Shown: piece by piece, positions 35,732-44,809 of the stretch
Position numbering within the stretch: position 1 is the stretch's first letter
Layout: every line of letters begins with the position of its first letter
Assembly: GCF_000775915.1 (NCBI RefSeq)
Contig: NZ_BBLT01000008.1
Coordinates: 1-64,000, forward strand
Source of the DNA: Sporocytophaga myxococcoides
GTDB taxonomy: Bacteria > Bacteroidota > Bacteroidia > Cytophagales > Cytophagaceae
Length of the DNA: 64,000 nt
Reading direction: 5' to 3'
Position numbers and translations under genes: made by a program
Notes under the pieces: model-generated
Seen by the model: the letters and a program-made list of their open reading frames with translations, nothing else
Told to the model about the DNA's origin: nothing
Databases searched by the model: none

Positions 35732-37945
35732 TCAGGGAAGCCTCTCCAGTTCCTGTTGAAGCTCCTTAAAAGATGATTGGCATACTGTATCTATGATACT
35801 CAGATGAGAAGAAACTTCAGATAGATTCTGTTGTTGCTTTACTGAAGTTTCAATAAACTCAACATTTTTGTTCAATTCATTAATGCCCATCATCTTAATG
35901 GTGGGCTTCATTTTGTGCATTACTTTTCTGAAGTTCTCCCAGTCCTGATTGTCATGAAAAGTCCTTAATTCACTTAAGAAATCAGGTGTTTGCTTAAGGA
36001 AGATCTCGATCATTTGTTTGATGAAGCTTGCATTATTATCAGATGCATTGATCAGATAAGTCAGGTCAGTGTGTTTTTGATTTGTAATCACTGGTTGAAG
36101 AGTTTTAATTGGAGTTGTGTCCTTAGTTATATTACCTGCATTTTCAGCTATTTTGGAGAAGAGACTGTCAGGGCTAAAAGGTTTTAATATATAATCGTTG
36201 ATTCCATATACTTTTATCTTTTCCTGGACCTCAGACAACGCCATAGCTGTTAAAGCTATAATTGGGGTACTGCTTTTCGGCTCAGAAAATTCTTTTCTGA
36301 TTATTTCACTTACTTTGTAGCCATCCATTCCCGGCATTTGTATGTCCATTAGGATAAGATCATATTCCTTGTTTTTCAACAGCTCCAGGGCTTGAGGGCC
36401 ATCCTCTGCAATGTCTGCTTGTATGTTCTGTTTTTCAAGAAATTTAAGGACTACAAGCTGATTCATTTTATTATCTTCTACCACAAGAAGTCGGAGATTA
36501 TCCAATCCTTGAAATTTATTTATGGAAGATTCCGGTGGCACCCTTATTTTAGTTTTCTGGGATCTGATGAATTTCAGATTAAAAATAAACTTTGAACCTT
36601 CATTAATTTTACTTTCAACACCTATGTTCCCACCTTGAAGTTCGATTAGCTTTTTTGTTATAGTAAGGCCTAATCCAGTACCTCCATATTTCCTTGATAT
36701 GTCGAGATTTGCCTGAGTAAAGCTTTCAAAGATTAAAGAGAGTTTTTCCTCTGGTATTCCAATTCCTGTGTCTTTAATTGTAAATAATATCTGTATCTCC
36801 TTTGGGGAAGATTCTATTAAATCTGCTACTATATCTATGGTTCCTACTTCAGTAAATTTTACAGAATTTGAAATAAGGTTTAATAAAATTTGATTTAGTC
36901 GGAAAGGATCTCCTTTCAGGTAAAGGGGAATGTCGTTGCTTACATTTAATGTGATCAATACATTCTTTTCAGCCGCCTTGAAAGCAAATGTTTTCCTCAG
37001 GTCTTCTAATAAGTTACGAAGAGAAAAATCGGTCTGCTCAAAGAATATTTTTCCTGACTCTATTTTTGAAAGATCAAGGATGTCATTAACTATGGCTAGC
37101 AGATTATCCGAAGATGCCTTAAGAGCGTTTAGGTAATCTCGTTGTTCAGGATAGTGTTGACTTTGCAACAATAGATTAGTCATGCCAACCACTGTATTCA
37201 TAGGAGTTCTAATCTCATGACTAATAACGGAAATAAACTGTTCTTTAGCCTTAGACGAAGCTTCCGCATGTTCCTTTTCTTTTTTTAAAATTTCAGACGT
37301 CTGTTTTTGTTGGGTAATATCAATACTATAACATAATAGTACCTTGCCAACATCAGGAAATGCTGCAGGAACTTTGCCTGTCAGGAATGATTTTGACTGT
37401 CCATTAATGATCATGGATTTTTCAGTCATCCTCGATTGGCCTGATCTCCATATTTCTTTTTCTTCCGCCTGAACCTTTGTTGCAGTTTCTTTATCCAAAT
37501 AATCAATAGCAGTGAGTCCAAGAAAGCTTTTGTTTAATCCTGAATCTGACCTTTGAAAATATGGATTGATATAGATAATTTCTCCTGAGGGATTTTTCAG
37601 ATAAATGTTAAGAGGTAGATTGTCTATGATTTCCTGAAGATTGATTCTTTCTTTTGAAGTCGTGCTCTTTGTCATTTCTTGGGGTAAAAGGCTGAATTGT
37701 CCTATCACCCTGTTTTCATTGTTCTTTTGGAAGGTAATAAGGTACTTTGAATATCCCCAAAGTTGAATGTCTTTGGAGGTATTCTCTTTCAGGCATAAGT
37801 CAAATAGCTGATGAAGAGGTTTTTTGATAATGCCTTCTTTGAAAAATAAAGCTAAGGAATCATCTCCGGCTTTATTCTTTTCAATGATTTTCCCATTTAG
37901 ATCCAAAATAAAAATTGGTTCCTTAATACTATTCAAATCAAACAT
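35732..37945 (-). CDS. Hybrid sensor histidine kinase (PAS-HisKA-HATPase-REC-Hpt)
   Basis: A 737-residue cytoplasmic hybrid kinase without membrane helices. Two PAS-like regions (about 1-85 and 100-212) precede HisKA with His243 (ISVISHEIRTPMN), HATPase (about 345-460, QILLNLISNSVKF, DTGIGIP, GGTGLGL), a receiver domain with Asp534 (ILMDIQMPGMDGY) and a C-terminal Hpt with His677 (VMHKMKPTIKMMG). All phosphorelay residues are present; the output regulator is elsewhere. The PAS domains likely sense a cytosolic cue. It ends 8 nt from the convergent T9SS gene. Confidence 0.92.
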   Translation of the reverse strand: MFDLNSIKEPIFILDLNGKIIEKNKAGDDSLALFFKEGIIKKPLHQLFDLCLKENTSKDIQLWGYSKYLITFQKNNENRVIGQFSLLPQEMTKSTTSKERINLQEIIDNLPLNIYLKNPSGEIIYINPYFQRSDSGLNKSFLGLTAIDYLDKETATKVQAEEKEIWRSGQSRMTEKSMIINGQSKSFLTGKVPAAFPDVGKVLLCYSIDITQQKQTSEILKKEKEHAEASSKAKEQFISVISHEIRTPMNTVVGMTNLLLQSQHYPEQRDYLNALKASSDNLLAIVNDILDLSKIESGKIFFEQTDFSLRNLLEDLRKTFAFKAAEKNVLITLNVSNDIPLYLKGDPFRLNQILLNLISNSVKFTEVGTIDIVADLIESSPKEIQILFTIKDTGIGIPEEKLSLIFESFTQANLDISRKYGGTGLGLTITKKLIELQGGNIGVESKINEGSKFIFNLKFIRSQKTKIRVPPESSINKFQGLDNLRLLVVEDNKMNQLVVLKFLEKQNIQADIAEDGPQALELLKNKEYDLILMDIQMPGMDGYKVSEIIRKEFSEPKSSTPIIALTAMALSEVQEKIKVYGINDYILKPFSPDSLFSKIAENAGNITKDTTPIKTLQPVITNQKHTDLTYLINASDNNASFIKQMIEIFLKQTPDFLSELRTFHDNQDWENFRKVMHKMKPTIKMMGINELNKNVEFIETSVKQQQNLSEVSSHLSIIDTVCQSSFKELQQELERLP

Positions 37946-38056
37946 TTCAGTAGTATCTCCGCCCGTTAAAATATTCCTTTTTAATCAATTTTGACCAATT
38001 TAATATTCCTTTTGTATTCAAAATCAATTATAAAATAATTTTTTTAAAAAAAATAA

Positions 38057-38100
38057 ACCACGGAAACTTTGGGTCTTTAAAAAGTTTCCATAGTTTTGTG
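38057..38100. promoter_or_regulatory. Candidate TetR operator
   Basis: GGAAACTTT (38062-38070) and AAAGTTTCC (38081-38089) form a perfect inverted repeat with a 10-nt centre, with CCAC/GTGG adding outer symmetry. It ends 19 nt before the TetR start, the expected position for autoregulation. Confidence 0.65.
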
Positions 38101-38108
38101 GAGAAATA

Positions 38109-38729
38109 ATGCCCATTGAAATGAAAGAACGAATAGTAAAAGGCGCAGAAGAGTTTTTTCTGAGTTACGGTGTGAAAATCATCACAATGGATGAGATTGC
38201 TAGGAACCTTGGAATTTCCAAAAAAACCATTTATCAATATTATAAAGATAAGAATGAGCTTGTTTGTGAGGTAATGAATAATCATCTGAAGGAAAGGGAG
38301 CAAAGCTATCTTCAGATTGCTGATTTAGCAGCCGATCCTATAGATGAGCTTATAAAATTATCAGAATATATAAGAGATTCATTTCGGAATATAAATTCAA
38401 TTATACTTTTTGAGGTCGAAAGATATTTCCCAAAAGCTTATAAAAACTGGGTGGATCATAAGGAAAAATGCCTTAAGGGATATATTGTAGATATATTGAA
38501 TAAAGGCAAGATTCAGGGACTTTTCAGACAGGATATCAATGTGGAAATGATAGCAAGGCTTAGGATAGAGGAGATTCAACTTGGATTTAACATTGCTGTT
38601 TTTCCTCCACTACAATTCCCGATTCAGGAACTGCAGATGCAGTTTATAGATTATTTCCTTCACGGAATCTGCACATTAAAAGGACATAAATTAATTAACC
38701 AATACAAAAAAATCCAGGAAGAAGATTGA
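38109..38729 (+). CDS. TetR-family transcriptional regulator
   Basis: A 206-residue repressor. The N-terminal HTH reads ERIVKGAEEFFLSYGVKIITMDEIARNLGISKKTIYQYYKDKNELV (residues about 5-50). The C-terminal ligand domain is helical and has no assigned ligand. It heads the operon with the TolC, fusion protein and RND genes and most likely represses them and itself through the palindrome directly upstream. Its stop overlaps a TTG that could begin the next gene. Confidence 0.92.
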   Translation: MPIEMKERIVKGAEEFFLSYGVKIITMDEIARNLGISKKTIYQYYKDKNELVCEVMNNHLKEREQSYLQIADLAADPIDELIKLSEYIRDSFRNINSIILFEVERYFPKAYKNWVDHKEKCLKGYIVDILNKGKIQGLFRQDINVEMIARLRIEEIQLGFNIAVFPPLQFPIQELQMQFIDYFLHGICTLKGHKLINQYKKIQEED

Positions 38730-38740
38730 AATACATTTAT

Positions 38741-40111
38741 ATGAAAACAAGGTATATTTTTCTACTTACTTTGCTCTGCAGCGTAACAAGAGTATTTGCG
38801 CAAACAGACAGCAGTTATACACTCAAACAATGTATAGATTATGCATTGGAACATCAGGCTACATATCTGAACACTACTCTGGATGCAGAGATAGCAAAGG
38901 CAAGGGTTGGAGAAATCCAGGCAATTGGTTTACCTCAAATCAACGGTACTGTATCGATGATTGAGAATTCGAAACTGCGTAATATGTTTTTTGCTAAATC
39001 GAATCCTTTTGCTTCATCCTTTGGAACAGCCGGCGGTGAGGTGAGTGGAGATGTTTTGGTTGCAAAAAACCTTTTCCAGTTGCCCAGCTCGGGAGATGCA
39101 GGTGCAACTATTAGTCAGCTGTTGTTTGACGGTTCTTATTTTGTTGGTTTAAAAGCAGCAAAAGCATATCAGAGCCTGGCTCAAAAGACCATCCAACAAT
39201 CTAAAATCCAGACAGTGGATAATGTGACGAAGGCTTATTATCTGGTGTTGATTACTCAGGAAAGGATCAACAGACTGAATAGCAGCATTGCCACACTGGA
39301 TTCAACTGTTCGTCAATCCAGGCAAATGTATGAAAATGGATTTATTGAGAAGATAGATCTGGATCGACTTGAAGTAAGTCTTAATAATTTACTTTCCGAT
39401 AAATCGAAGTTTGATTCTGGTTTAGACATCAGTAAAATGCTTTTAAAGTTCCAAATGGGAATGCCTATTGAGGAGCCTATTCGTGCAGCAGATACACTTG
39501 CTTTAAATAGTTCCGAAAGTTTACTGCTAAAGGGAACTAAAGCTAATTACAATGAAAGAATCGAATATGCTTTATTGGAAAATCAGAAAATTTTGCAGAA
39601 TCTGGATCTAAAAAATGTAAAAGCGGGTTACTATCCAAGTATTTCTGCTTTTGCTACAGGTGGCTATACCAGGCAAGATGTCAAGTTTGTAAATCTTTTT
39701 CAGTACAAATGGTATTCGTATGCTCTTTTAGGTGTAAATATGAATGTCCCTATTTTTGATGGCTTTGGAAGGCATTATAGGGGGCAACAAAAGAAGCTGG
39801 AATTGAGAAAGACAGAAAATGCTATACTTGCATTGAAAAATACAATAGATATGCAGGTTAGGCAGAGTGAAATTACTGTAAACAATGCGATCAGGACCCT
39901 TGAAGTGCAACAGAAAAATATGGATTTAGCAACTAATGTTGCTAGGGTAGTTAAAATCAAGTATGCTGAGGGGGTAGGAACAAACATTGAAGTTACAAAT
40001 GCTGAGGATGCTCTCAGAGATGCGCAGACCAATTACTACAATGCATTATATGATTTGTTAGTAGCACAACTTGATTATAAAAAAGCTTTAGGAACATTAG
40101 CAACTGAATAA
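38741..40111 (+). CDS. TolC-family outer-membrane efflux protein (RND operon)
   Basis: A 456-residue outer-membrane factor. Signal peptide about 1-21 (ends VFAQ), then SSYTLKQCIDYALEHQ, the start of OEP repeat 1; repeat 2 begins about residue 255 (LLENQKILQNLDLKN). I take ATG 38741; a TTG 15 nt upstream overlapping the TetR stop is possible. It forms the outer duct for the pump encoded downstream and has only one nucleotide between its stop and the next ATG. Confidence 0.92.
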   Translation: MKTRYIFLLTLLCSVTRVFAQTDSSYTLKQCIDYALEHQATYLNTTLDAEIAKARVGEIQAIGLPQINGTVSMIENSKLRNMFFAKSNPFASSFGTAGGEVSGDVLVAKNLFQLPSSGDAGATISQLLFDGSYFVGLKAAKAYQSLAQKTIQQSKIQTVDNVTKAYYLVLITQERINRLNSSIATLDSTVRQSRQMYENGFIEKIDLDRLEVSLNNLLSDKSKFDSGLDISKMLLKFQMGMPIEEPIRAADTLALNSSESLLLKGTKANYNERIEYALLENQKILQNLDLKNVKAGYYPSISAFATGGYTRQDVKFVNLFQYKWYSYALLGVNMNVPIFDGFGRHYRGQQKKLELRKTENAILALKNTIDMQVRQSEITVNNAIRTLEVQQKNMDLATNVARVVKIKYAEGVGTNIEVTNAEDALRDAQTNYYNALYDLLVAQLDYKKALGTLATE

Positions 40112-40112
40112 T

Positions 40113-41261
40113 ATGAAAAGACATATAAACACAAACATAACCAAAAGTATGAAAGCAGGATTTTTTTACATAAGCTTGGCAGTTGCAATGTTTGCCTGCA
40201 AGTCGGCAAACAATCTTGAGAAAAAAGAAGCTGAACTGGCTAATTATAAAAAACAATATGAGGAGTTGGAAACAAAGATAGCTTCTTTGGAAAAAGAAAT
40301 TTCTCTAGCTGGTGGGAAAAAGAAAGTAGTGACTAAACCTGTTTATGTTTCAATAGATACTCTGGAACCAGGCATTTTCAGACACTATGTTGAGGTACAG
40401 GGCAAAGTTGATACAGATAAAAATATCACACTCGTTTCCAAAGCAAGCGGAACTATTGAAAAAATCTATGTACAGAAAGGCCAGTATGTAAAAGCTGGAA
40501 CTCTTCTGGCTTCTATTGATGATGCTATAGTTCAAAAAGGAATTGAAGAAGTAAATACTCAGCTTGCTTTTGCTACCAATGTTTATGAAAAACAAAAGAG
40601 ACTTTGGGATCAAAAGATAGGTTCTGAAATTCAGTATTTATCTGCTAAAAACAATAAGGAGTCCCTGGAGAAAAGAAAAGAATCTTTAATCGAACAACAT
40701 CAATTGACTAAAATTAAATCTCCTATTGATGGAGTTGTCGATGAGATTTTCCCTAACCAGGGTGAAGTTACAGCTCCTGGGGCACCTGCTTTCAGAGTTA
40801 TTAATTCAAGTGCATTCAAGATTTTAGCTGAAATACCTGAATCTTATGTATCTAAAATAAGAAAGGGTGATGAAGCAATTCTTACGTTCCCGGATGTGGA
40901 AGAAACTGCAAAAACTAAAGTAACTGTAGTAAGTGACGTTGTCAATGCAATAAACAGAAGTTTCCAGGTTGAACTGGATGCTAAAGGTGTTAAAAATCTT
41001 AAGGCTAATCTTATCGCTAATGTAAAGATTAAAGATTATGAGAAAACTGATGTGATCATTATTCCTATAAATGTGATTCAGCATTCAGATCAGGGTGACT
41101 ATGTATTCATTGCAGACAAAGGTGTTGCTGTGAAAAAAATGATTACTACAGGTAAAACATACCGCAGCAGCGCTGAGGTTTTATCAGGCTTGAACAAAGG
41201 TGATAAACTTATTACTGTTGGTTATCAGGATATCGTAGATGGTCAGCCTGTAACATTTTAA
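40113..41261 (+). CDS. RND efflux membrane fusion lipoprotein
   Basis: A 382-residue adaptor with a lipobox (VAMFACKS), so lipid-anchored in the inner membrane. A coiled-coil region follows at once (EKKEAELANYKKQYEELETKIASLEKEI, about 35-62), then the lipoyl halves (YVEVQGKVDTDKNITLVSKASGTIEKIYVQKGQYVKAGTLLASID and IKSPIDGVVDEIFPNQGE), a beta-barrel and a membrane-proximal domain. The start could also be Met13. It links the TolC protein to the RND pump. An extra N-terminal coiled coil before the adaptor core is uncommon. Confidence 0.9.
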   Translation: MKRHINTNITKSMKAGFFYISLAVAMFACKSANNLEKKEAELANYKKQYEELETKIASLEKEISLAGGKKKVVTKPVYVSIDTLEPGIFRHYVEVQGKVDTDKNITLVSKASGTIEKIYVQKGQYVKAGTLLASIDDAIVQKGIEEVNTQLAFATNVYEKQKRLWDQKIGSEIQYLSAKNNKESLEKRKESLIEQHQLTKIKSPIDGVVDEIFPNQGEVTAPGAPAFRVINSSAFKILAEIPESYVSKIRKGDEAILTFPDVEETAKTKVTVVSDVVNAINRSFQVELDAKGVKNLKANLIANVKIKDYEKTDVIIIPINVIQHSDQGDYVFIADKGVAVKKMITTGKTYRSSAEVLSGLNKGDKLITVGYQDIVDGQPVTF

Positions 41262-41274
41262 TAATATTAAATAA

Positions 41275-41310
41275 GATTATAAAGGAAAAGTTTTCTTTCC
41301 CTTTATAATC
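41275..41310 (+). other. Intra-operon hairpin between fusion protein and RND genes
   Basis: GATTATAAAGG (41275-41285) pairs with CCTTTATAATC (41300-41310), 11 bp, with further GGAAA/TTTCC pairing inside. It lies in the only sizeable gap of the operon (115 nt) and is not followed by a clean T-run, so an mRNA-processing or attenuation role is more likely than full termination. Confidence 0.6.
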
Positions 41311-41376
41311 TCAAATCATTTTTAATAAGTCAGCTCAAAGCATTGCTTGAAGCGCTCAGTTAAAACAGACAAAAAG

Positions 41377-44300
41377 ATGAAAGAATTTAAAGTCAGTAGC
41401 TGGTCGATAGACAATAAAACCAGTATATATGTATTGACCATCATCATCACCATTGCAGGTATTTTTACTTATCTCGCTTTGCCTAAGGAACAATTCCCTG
41501 AAATTGTTTTTCCCCAGATGTATGTCAGCACTCCTTATCCTGGAGCATCTCCAAAGGATATAGAAAATCTTATCACCAAACCTATCGAAAAAGAGGTAAA
41601 GGCTATTGCCGGTGTGAAAAAGGTTACAAGTAACTCCATTCAGGATTATTCAAGTGTTATAGTTGAATTTAAAACCGACGTTGATGTTACTAATGCGTTG
41701 CAAAAGGTGAAAGACGCTGTAGATAAGGCAAAAACAGAATTGCCTTCTGACAGACAGTTTGAACCTGAAGTAATTGAAATAGATGTTTCTCAGGTACCTA
41801 TCATGAACGTTAACGTTTCTGGTGATATCGAACTTGACAAGCTGAAAAAGTATGCTGATGACCTTGAAGACAGAATCGAATCTATTAAAGGTATCAGAAG
41901 AGTGGATATTATCGGAGCGCTGGAAAGAGAAATTCAGATAAATGTTGATAAGATGAAAATGGAAGCTGCGAATGTTTCCATGAATGATATCAGAATGGCT
42001 GTGGCTTCTGAAAACGTTAACCTTTCAGGAGGGCTCTTGAAAATGGATGGTATGAAACGTACCATTACAATTAAAGGTGAATATGAAGACCCCAAAGATC
42101 TTAAAGATTTGGTGATAAGATCTTCATCGGGAGCTGTCATTTATCTTAAAGATGTGGCTGAGGTAGTAGATGGTTACGAAGAAAAAGAAAGCTATGCACG
42201 TCTGGATGGAAAAAATGTAATTACGCTTAATGTAATTAAGATGGGTGGGGAGAACCTAATAGAGGTTTCTGATCAGATTAACGATCTTATCAAAGAACTG
42301 AAGGAAAGTAAATATCCTAAATCAGTTAACATCACAGTTACTGGTGAACAGGCTGATCAGACAAGGGTAACACTACACGATCTTATTAATACCATTATCA
42401 TCGGATTTATACTGGTAACAGTGATTCTGATGTTTTTCATGGGAACAACCAATGCTATTTTCGTGGCTATGTCTGTTCCTTTGTCAATGTTTATTGCCTT
42501 TATGGTAATGGATGGCGCAGGGTTTACTCTGAATATGATTGTGCTTTTTGGTTTTCTTCTTGCGCTTGGCATTGTTGTGGATGACGCTATTGTGGTTATC
42601 GAAAATACACACAGGGTATTTGATAATGGTAAAGTGCCTATTAAACAGGCAGCCAAACAAGCCGCAGGTGAGGTTTTCCTTCCTGTGTTTTCAGGTACAA
42701 TGACCACATTGGCTCCATTCGTTCCATTGCTTTTCTGGCCTGGAGTTATCGGAGAATTTATGTATTACCTTCCGATCACTTTGATAGTAACCCTTCTGGC
42801 GTCTCTGCTTGTAGCTTATATCATCAACCCAGTGTTTGCAGTAGACTTTATGAAGCCGCATGAAGAAGCAAATGTTCATGGGCAAATTACTAAAGGGTTT
42901 AAGATAACTTCTGTCATTTTTATTGCACTAGCATCAATATTCTACCTTTCTGGTTTATTCGGAATAGGGAATTTGGTCGTTACATTCTACCTGTTATTCC
43001 TGCTGAATAAATTTGTTCTGACAAAAGTTATTAAAAACTTCCAGGAAAAAACATGGCCTGGGGTCCAGAATAAATATGAAAGACTATTAAGATGGGCATT
43101 AAATAAAAAGAACCCACAGTGGCTTCTACTTGGAACAATAGGAATGTTTTTCTTCTCAATAGTTGTGTTTTCTATAAGAACTCCTAAAGTAGTGTTCTTC
43201 CCAGAAAGTGAGCCTAATTTTATTTTCTCTTATATCTCTCTACCTGTGGGTACAGATCAGGCATACACTGATTCAATTACTAAGGTAGTTGAAAAAAGAG
43301 TGTTTAATGTAATAGGGGAAAATAATCCGATAGTAAAGTCAGTTATCTCCAACGTAGCTGTTGGTGCCGGAGATCCAAATCAGCCAGATCTTAGCGTTTC
43401 TCCACACAAAGGAAAGGTGACGGTGGCTTTCGTAAATTTTGCGGACAGAAATGGAGAATCGTCTCTGACTTATCTAGATAAAATAAGGGAAGCAGTAAAA
43501 GGTATTCCTGGTGCTGAAATTACAGTGGAGCAGGAGCAGGGCGGACCTCCGACCGGCAAGCCTATTAACATTGAAATGAGTGGTGATAATTATGAACTAC
43601 TTATTTCGGAGTCTGAAAAGCTTATCAAGTATCTTGAAAATTCAGGGATCGAAGGGATAGAGAAGCTTAAATCTGATGTTCAGAAAAACAAACCAGAGAT
43701 TGTTATTGAGGTAGACAGACAAAAAGCAAATGCTGAAGGTCTTTCTACAGGACAAATTGGTATGGAAATCAGAAATGCTGTGTTTGGAAGCGAAATTTCT
43801 AAATTCAGGGATTTCGAAGATGATTATCCGATTCAGTTGAGATACAACTACGCTCAGAGAAATGATATCGAAGGTTTGATGAACTCAAAAATAACCTACA
43901 GGGATATGAATATGGGTGGTATAGTACGTCAGGTTCCCTTATCTTCTGTAGCTAAAATAAGATTCACTGATACCTATGGTGGTATCAATAGGAAAAATGA
44001 AAAGAGACTTGTAACTGTGTATTCAAACATCCTTACAGGTTATAACGGTAATGAAGTGGTTGGTAAGATTACCAAATCTATCAAGGATTTTCCAAGAGCT
44101 GAAGGTATATCTATAGATATGACAGGTGAGCAGGAAGATCAGAAAGAAACCGGTGCATTCCTCGGATTTGCAGGTCTGGCAGCGATAGGTCTGATATTTC
44201 TCATATTGGTAACTCAGTTCAACTCAATATCTAAACCGGTTATCATTCTAAGTGAAATACTATTCTCTACAATCGGTGTATTCTTAGGGTTCTCCATATT

Positions 44301-44799
44301 TAAAATGGACATGTCTGTTGTAATGACCGGAGTAGGTATAGTGGCATTGGGTGGTATAGTAGTAAGAAATGGTATTCTTCTTGTTGAGTTTACCCACTAT
44401 CTGGAAGAACAGGGTTATACTACTAAAGAAGCAGCTATCCTGGCTGGTAAAACAAGGATGACTCCTGTATTGCTTACGGCAACTGCCACCATGTTGGGAT
44501 TGATTCCTCTTGCTGTAGGTCTTAATATTGACTTTGTTACTTTATTTACGGAGTTTAACCCCCATATTTTCTTTGGAGGTGACAGTGTAGCGTTCTGGGG
44601 ACCACTTTCATGGACTATGATCTTCGGATTGATCTTTGCTACTTTCCTGACTCTGATTTTGGTGCCGGTGATGTATCTTCTTGTAGACAATTTAAAAGTC
44701 AGAATAGGATATACGAAAAAACACACTGATCACATTTATACAGGGGAAATAATTGATATCTCAGAAACTGAAGAGAACAAAGCATTATTAGATAAATAG
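41377..44799 (+). CDS. RND-family efflux transporter (HAE1/AcrB-like)
   Basis: A 1,140-residue inner-membrane pump with twelve membrane helices and two large periplasmic loops. Motifs include YPGASPKDIENLITKPIEKEV in the pore domain, GIVVDDAIVVIENTHRV (proton-relay Asp pair in TM4), GALGxxVxxx-type repeats and the TM10-11 region GIVALGGIVVRNGILLVEF. I take ATG 41377 (MKEFKVSSW); a TTG 30 nt earlier is less likely. It exchanges protons for substrates such as dyes, detergents or antibiotics. About 100 residues longer than AcrB, with an extra hydrophobic stretch around 510-565. Confidence 0.95.
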   Translation: MKEFKVSSWSIDNKTSIYVLTIIITIAGIFTYLALPKEQFPEIVFPQMYVSTPYPGASPKDIENLITKPIEKEVKAIAGVKKVTSNSIQDYSSVIVEFKTDVDVTNALQKVKDAVDKAKTELPSDRQFEPEVIEIDVSQVPIMNVNVSGDIELDKLKKYADDLEDRIESIKGIRRVDIIGALEREIQINVDKMKMEAANVSMNDIRMAVASENVNLSGGLLKMDGMKRTITIKGEYEDPKDLKDLVIRSSSGAVIYLKDVAEVVDGYEEKESYARLDGKNVITLNVIKMGGENLIEVSDQINDLIKELKESKYPKSVNITVTGEQADQTRVTLHDLINTIIIGFILVTVILMFFMGTTNAIFVAMSVPLSMFIAFMVMDGAGFTLNMIVLFGFLLALGIVVDDAIVVIENTHRVFDNGKVPIKQAAKQAAGEVFLPVFSGTMTTLAPFVPLLFWPGVIGEFMYYLPITLIVTLLASLLVAYIINPVFAVDFMKPHEEANVHGQITKGFKITSVIFIALASIFYLSGLFGIGNLVVTFYLLFLLNKFVLTKVIKNFQEKTWPGVQNKYERLLRWALNKKNPQWLLLGTIGMFFFSIVVFSIRTPKVVFFPESEPNFIFSYISLPVGTDQAYTDSITKVVEKRVFNVIGENNPIVKSVISNVAVGAGDPNQPDLSVSPHKGKVTVAFVNFADRNGESSLTYLDKIREAVKGIPGAEITVEQEQGGPPTGKPINIEMSGDNYELLISESEKLIKYLENSGIEGIEKLKSDVQKNKPEIVIEVDRQKANAEGLSTGQIGMEIRNAVFGSEISKFRDFEDDYPIQLRYNYAQRNDIEGLMNSKITYRDMNMGGIVRQVPLSSVAKIRFTDTYGGINRKNEKRLVTVYSNILTGYNGNEVVGKITKSIKDFPRAEGISIDMTGEQEDQKETGAFLGFAGLAAIGLIFLILVTQFNSISKPVIILSEILFSTIGVFLGFSIFKMDMSVVMTGVGIVALGGIVVRNGILLVEFTHYLEEQGYTTKEAAILAGKTRMTPVLLTATATMLGLIPLAVGLNIDFVTLFTEFNPHIFFGGDSVAFWGPLSWTMIFGLIFATFLTLILVPVMYLLVDNLKVRIGYTKKHTDHIYTGEIIDISETEENKALLDK

Positions 44800-44809
44800 T
44801 AACACACAC

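Noticed and set aside
42357-42707. Minus-strand open frame of 116 codons
   Set aside because: It is entirely within the RND pump gene, whose protein has clear family motifs on the other strand.
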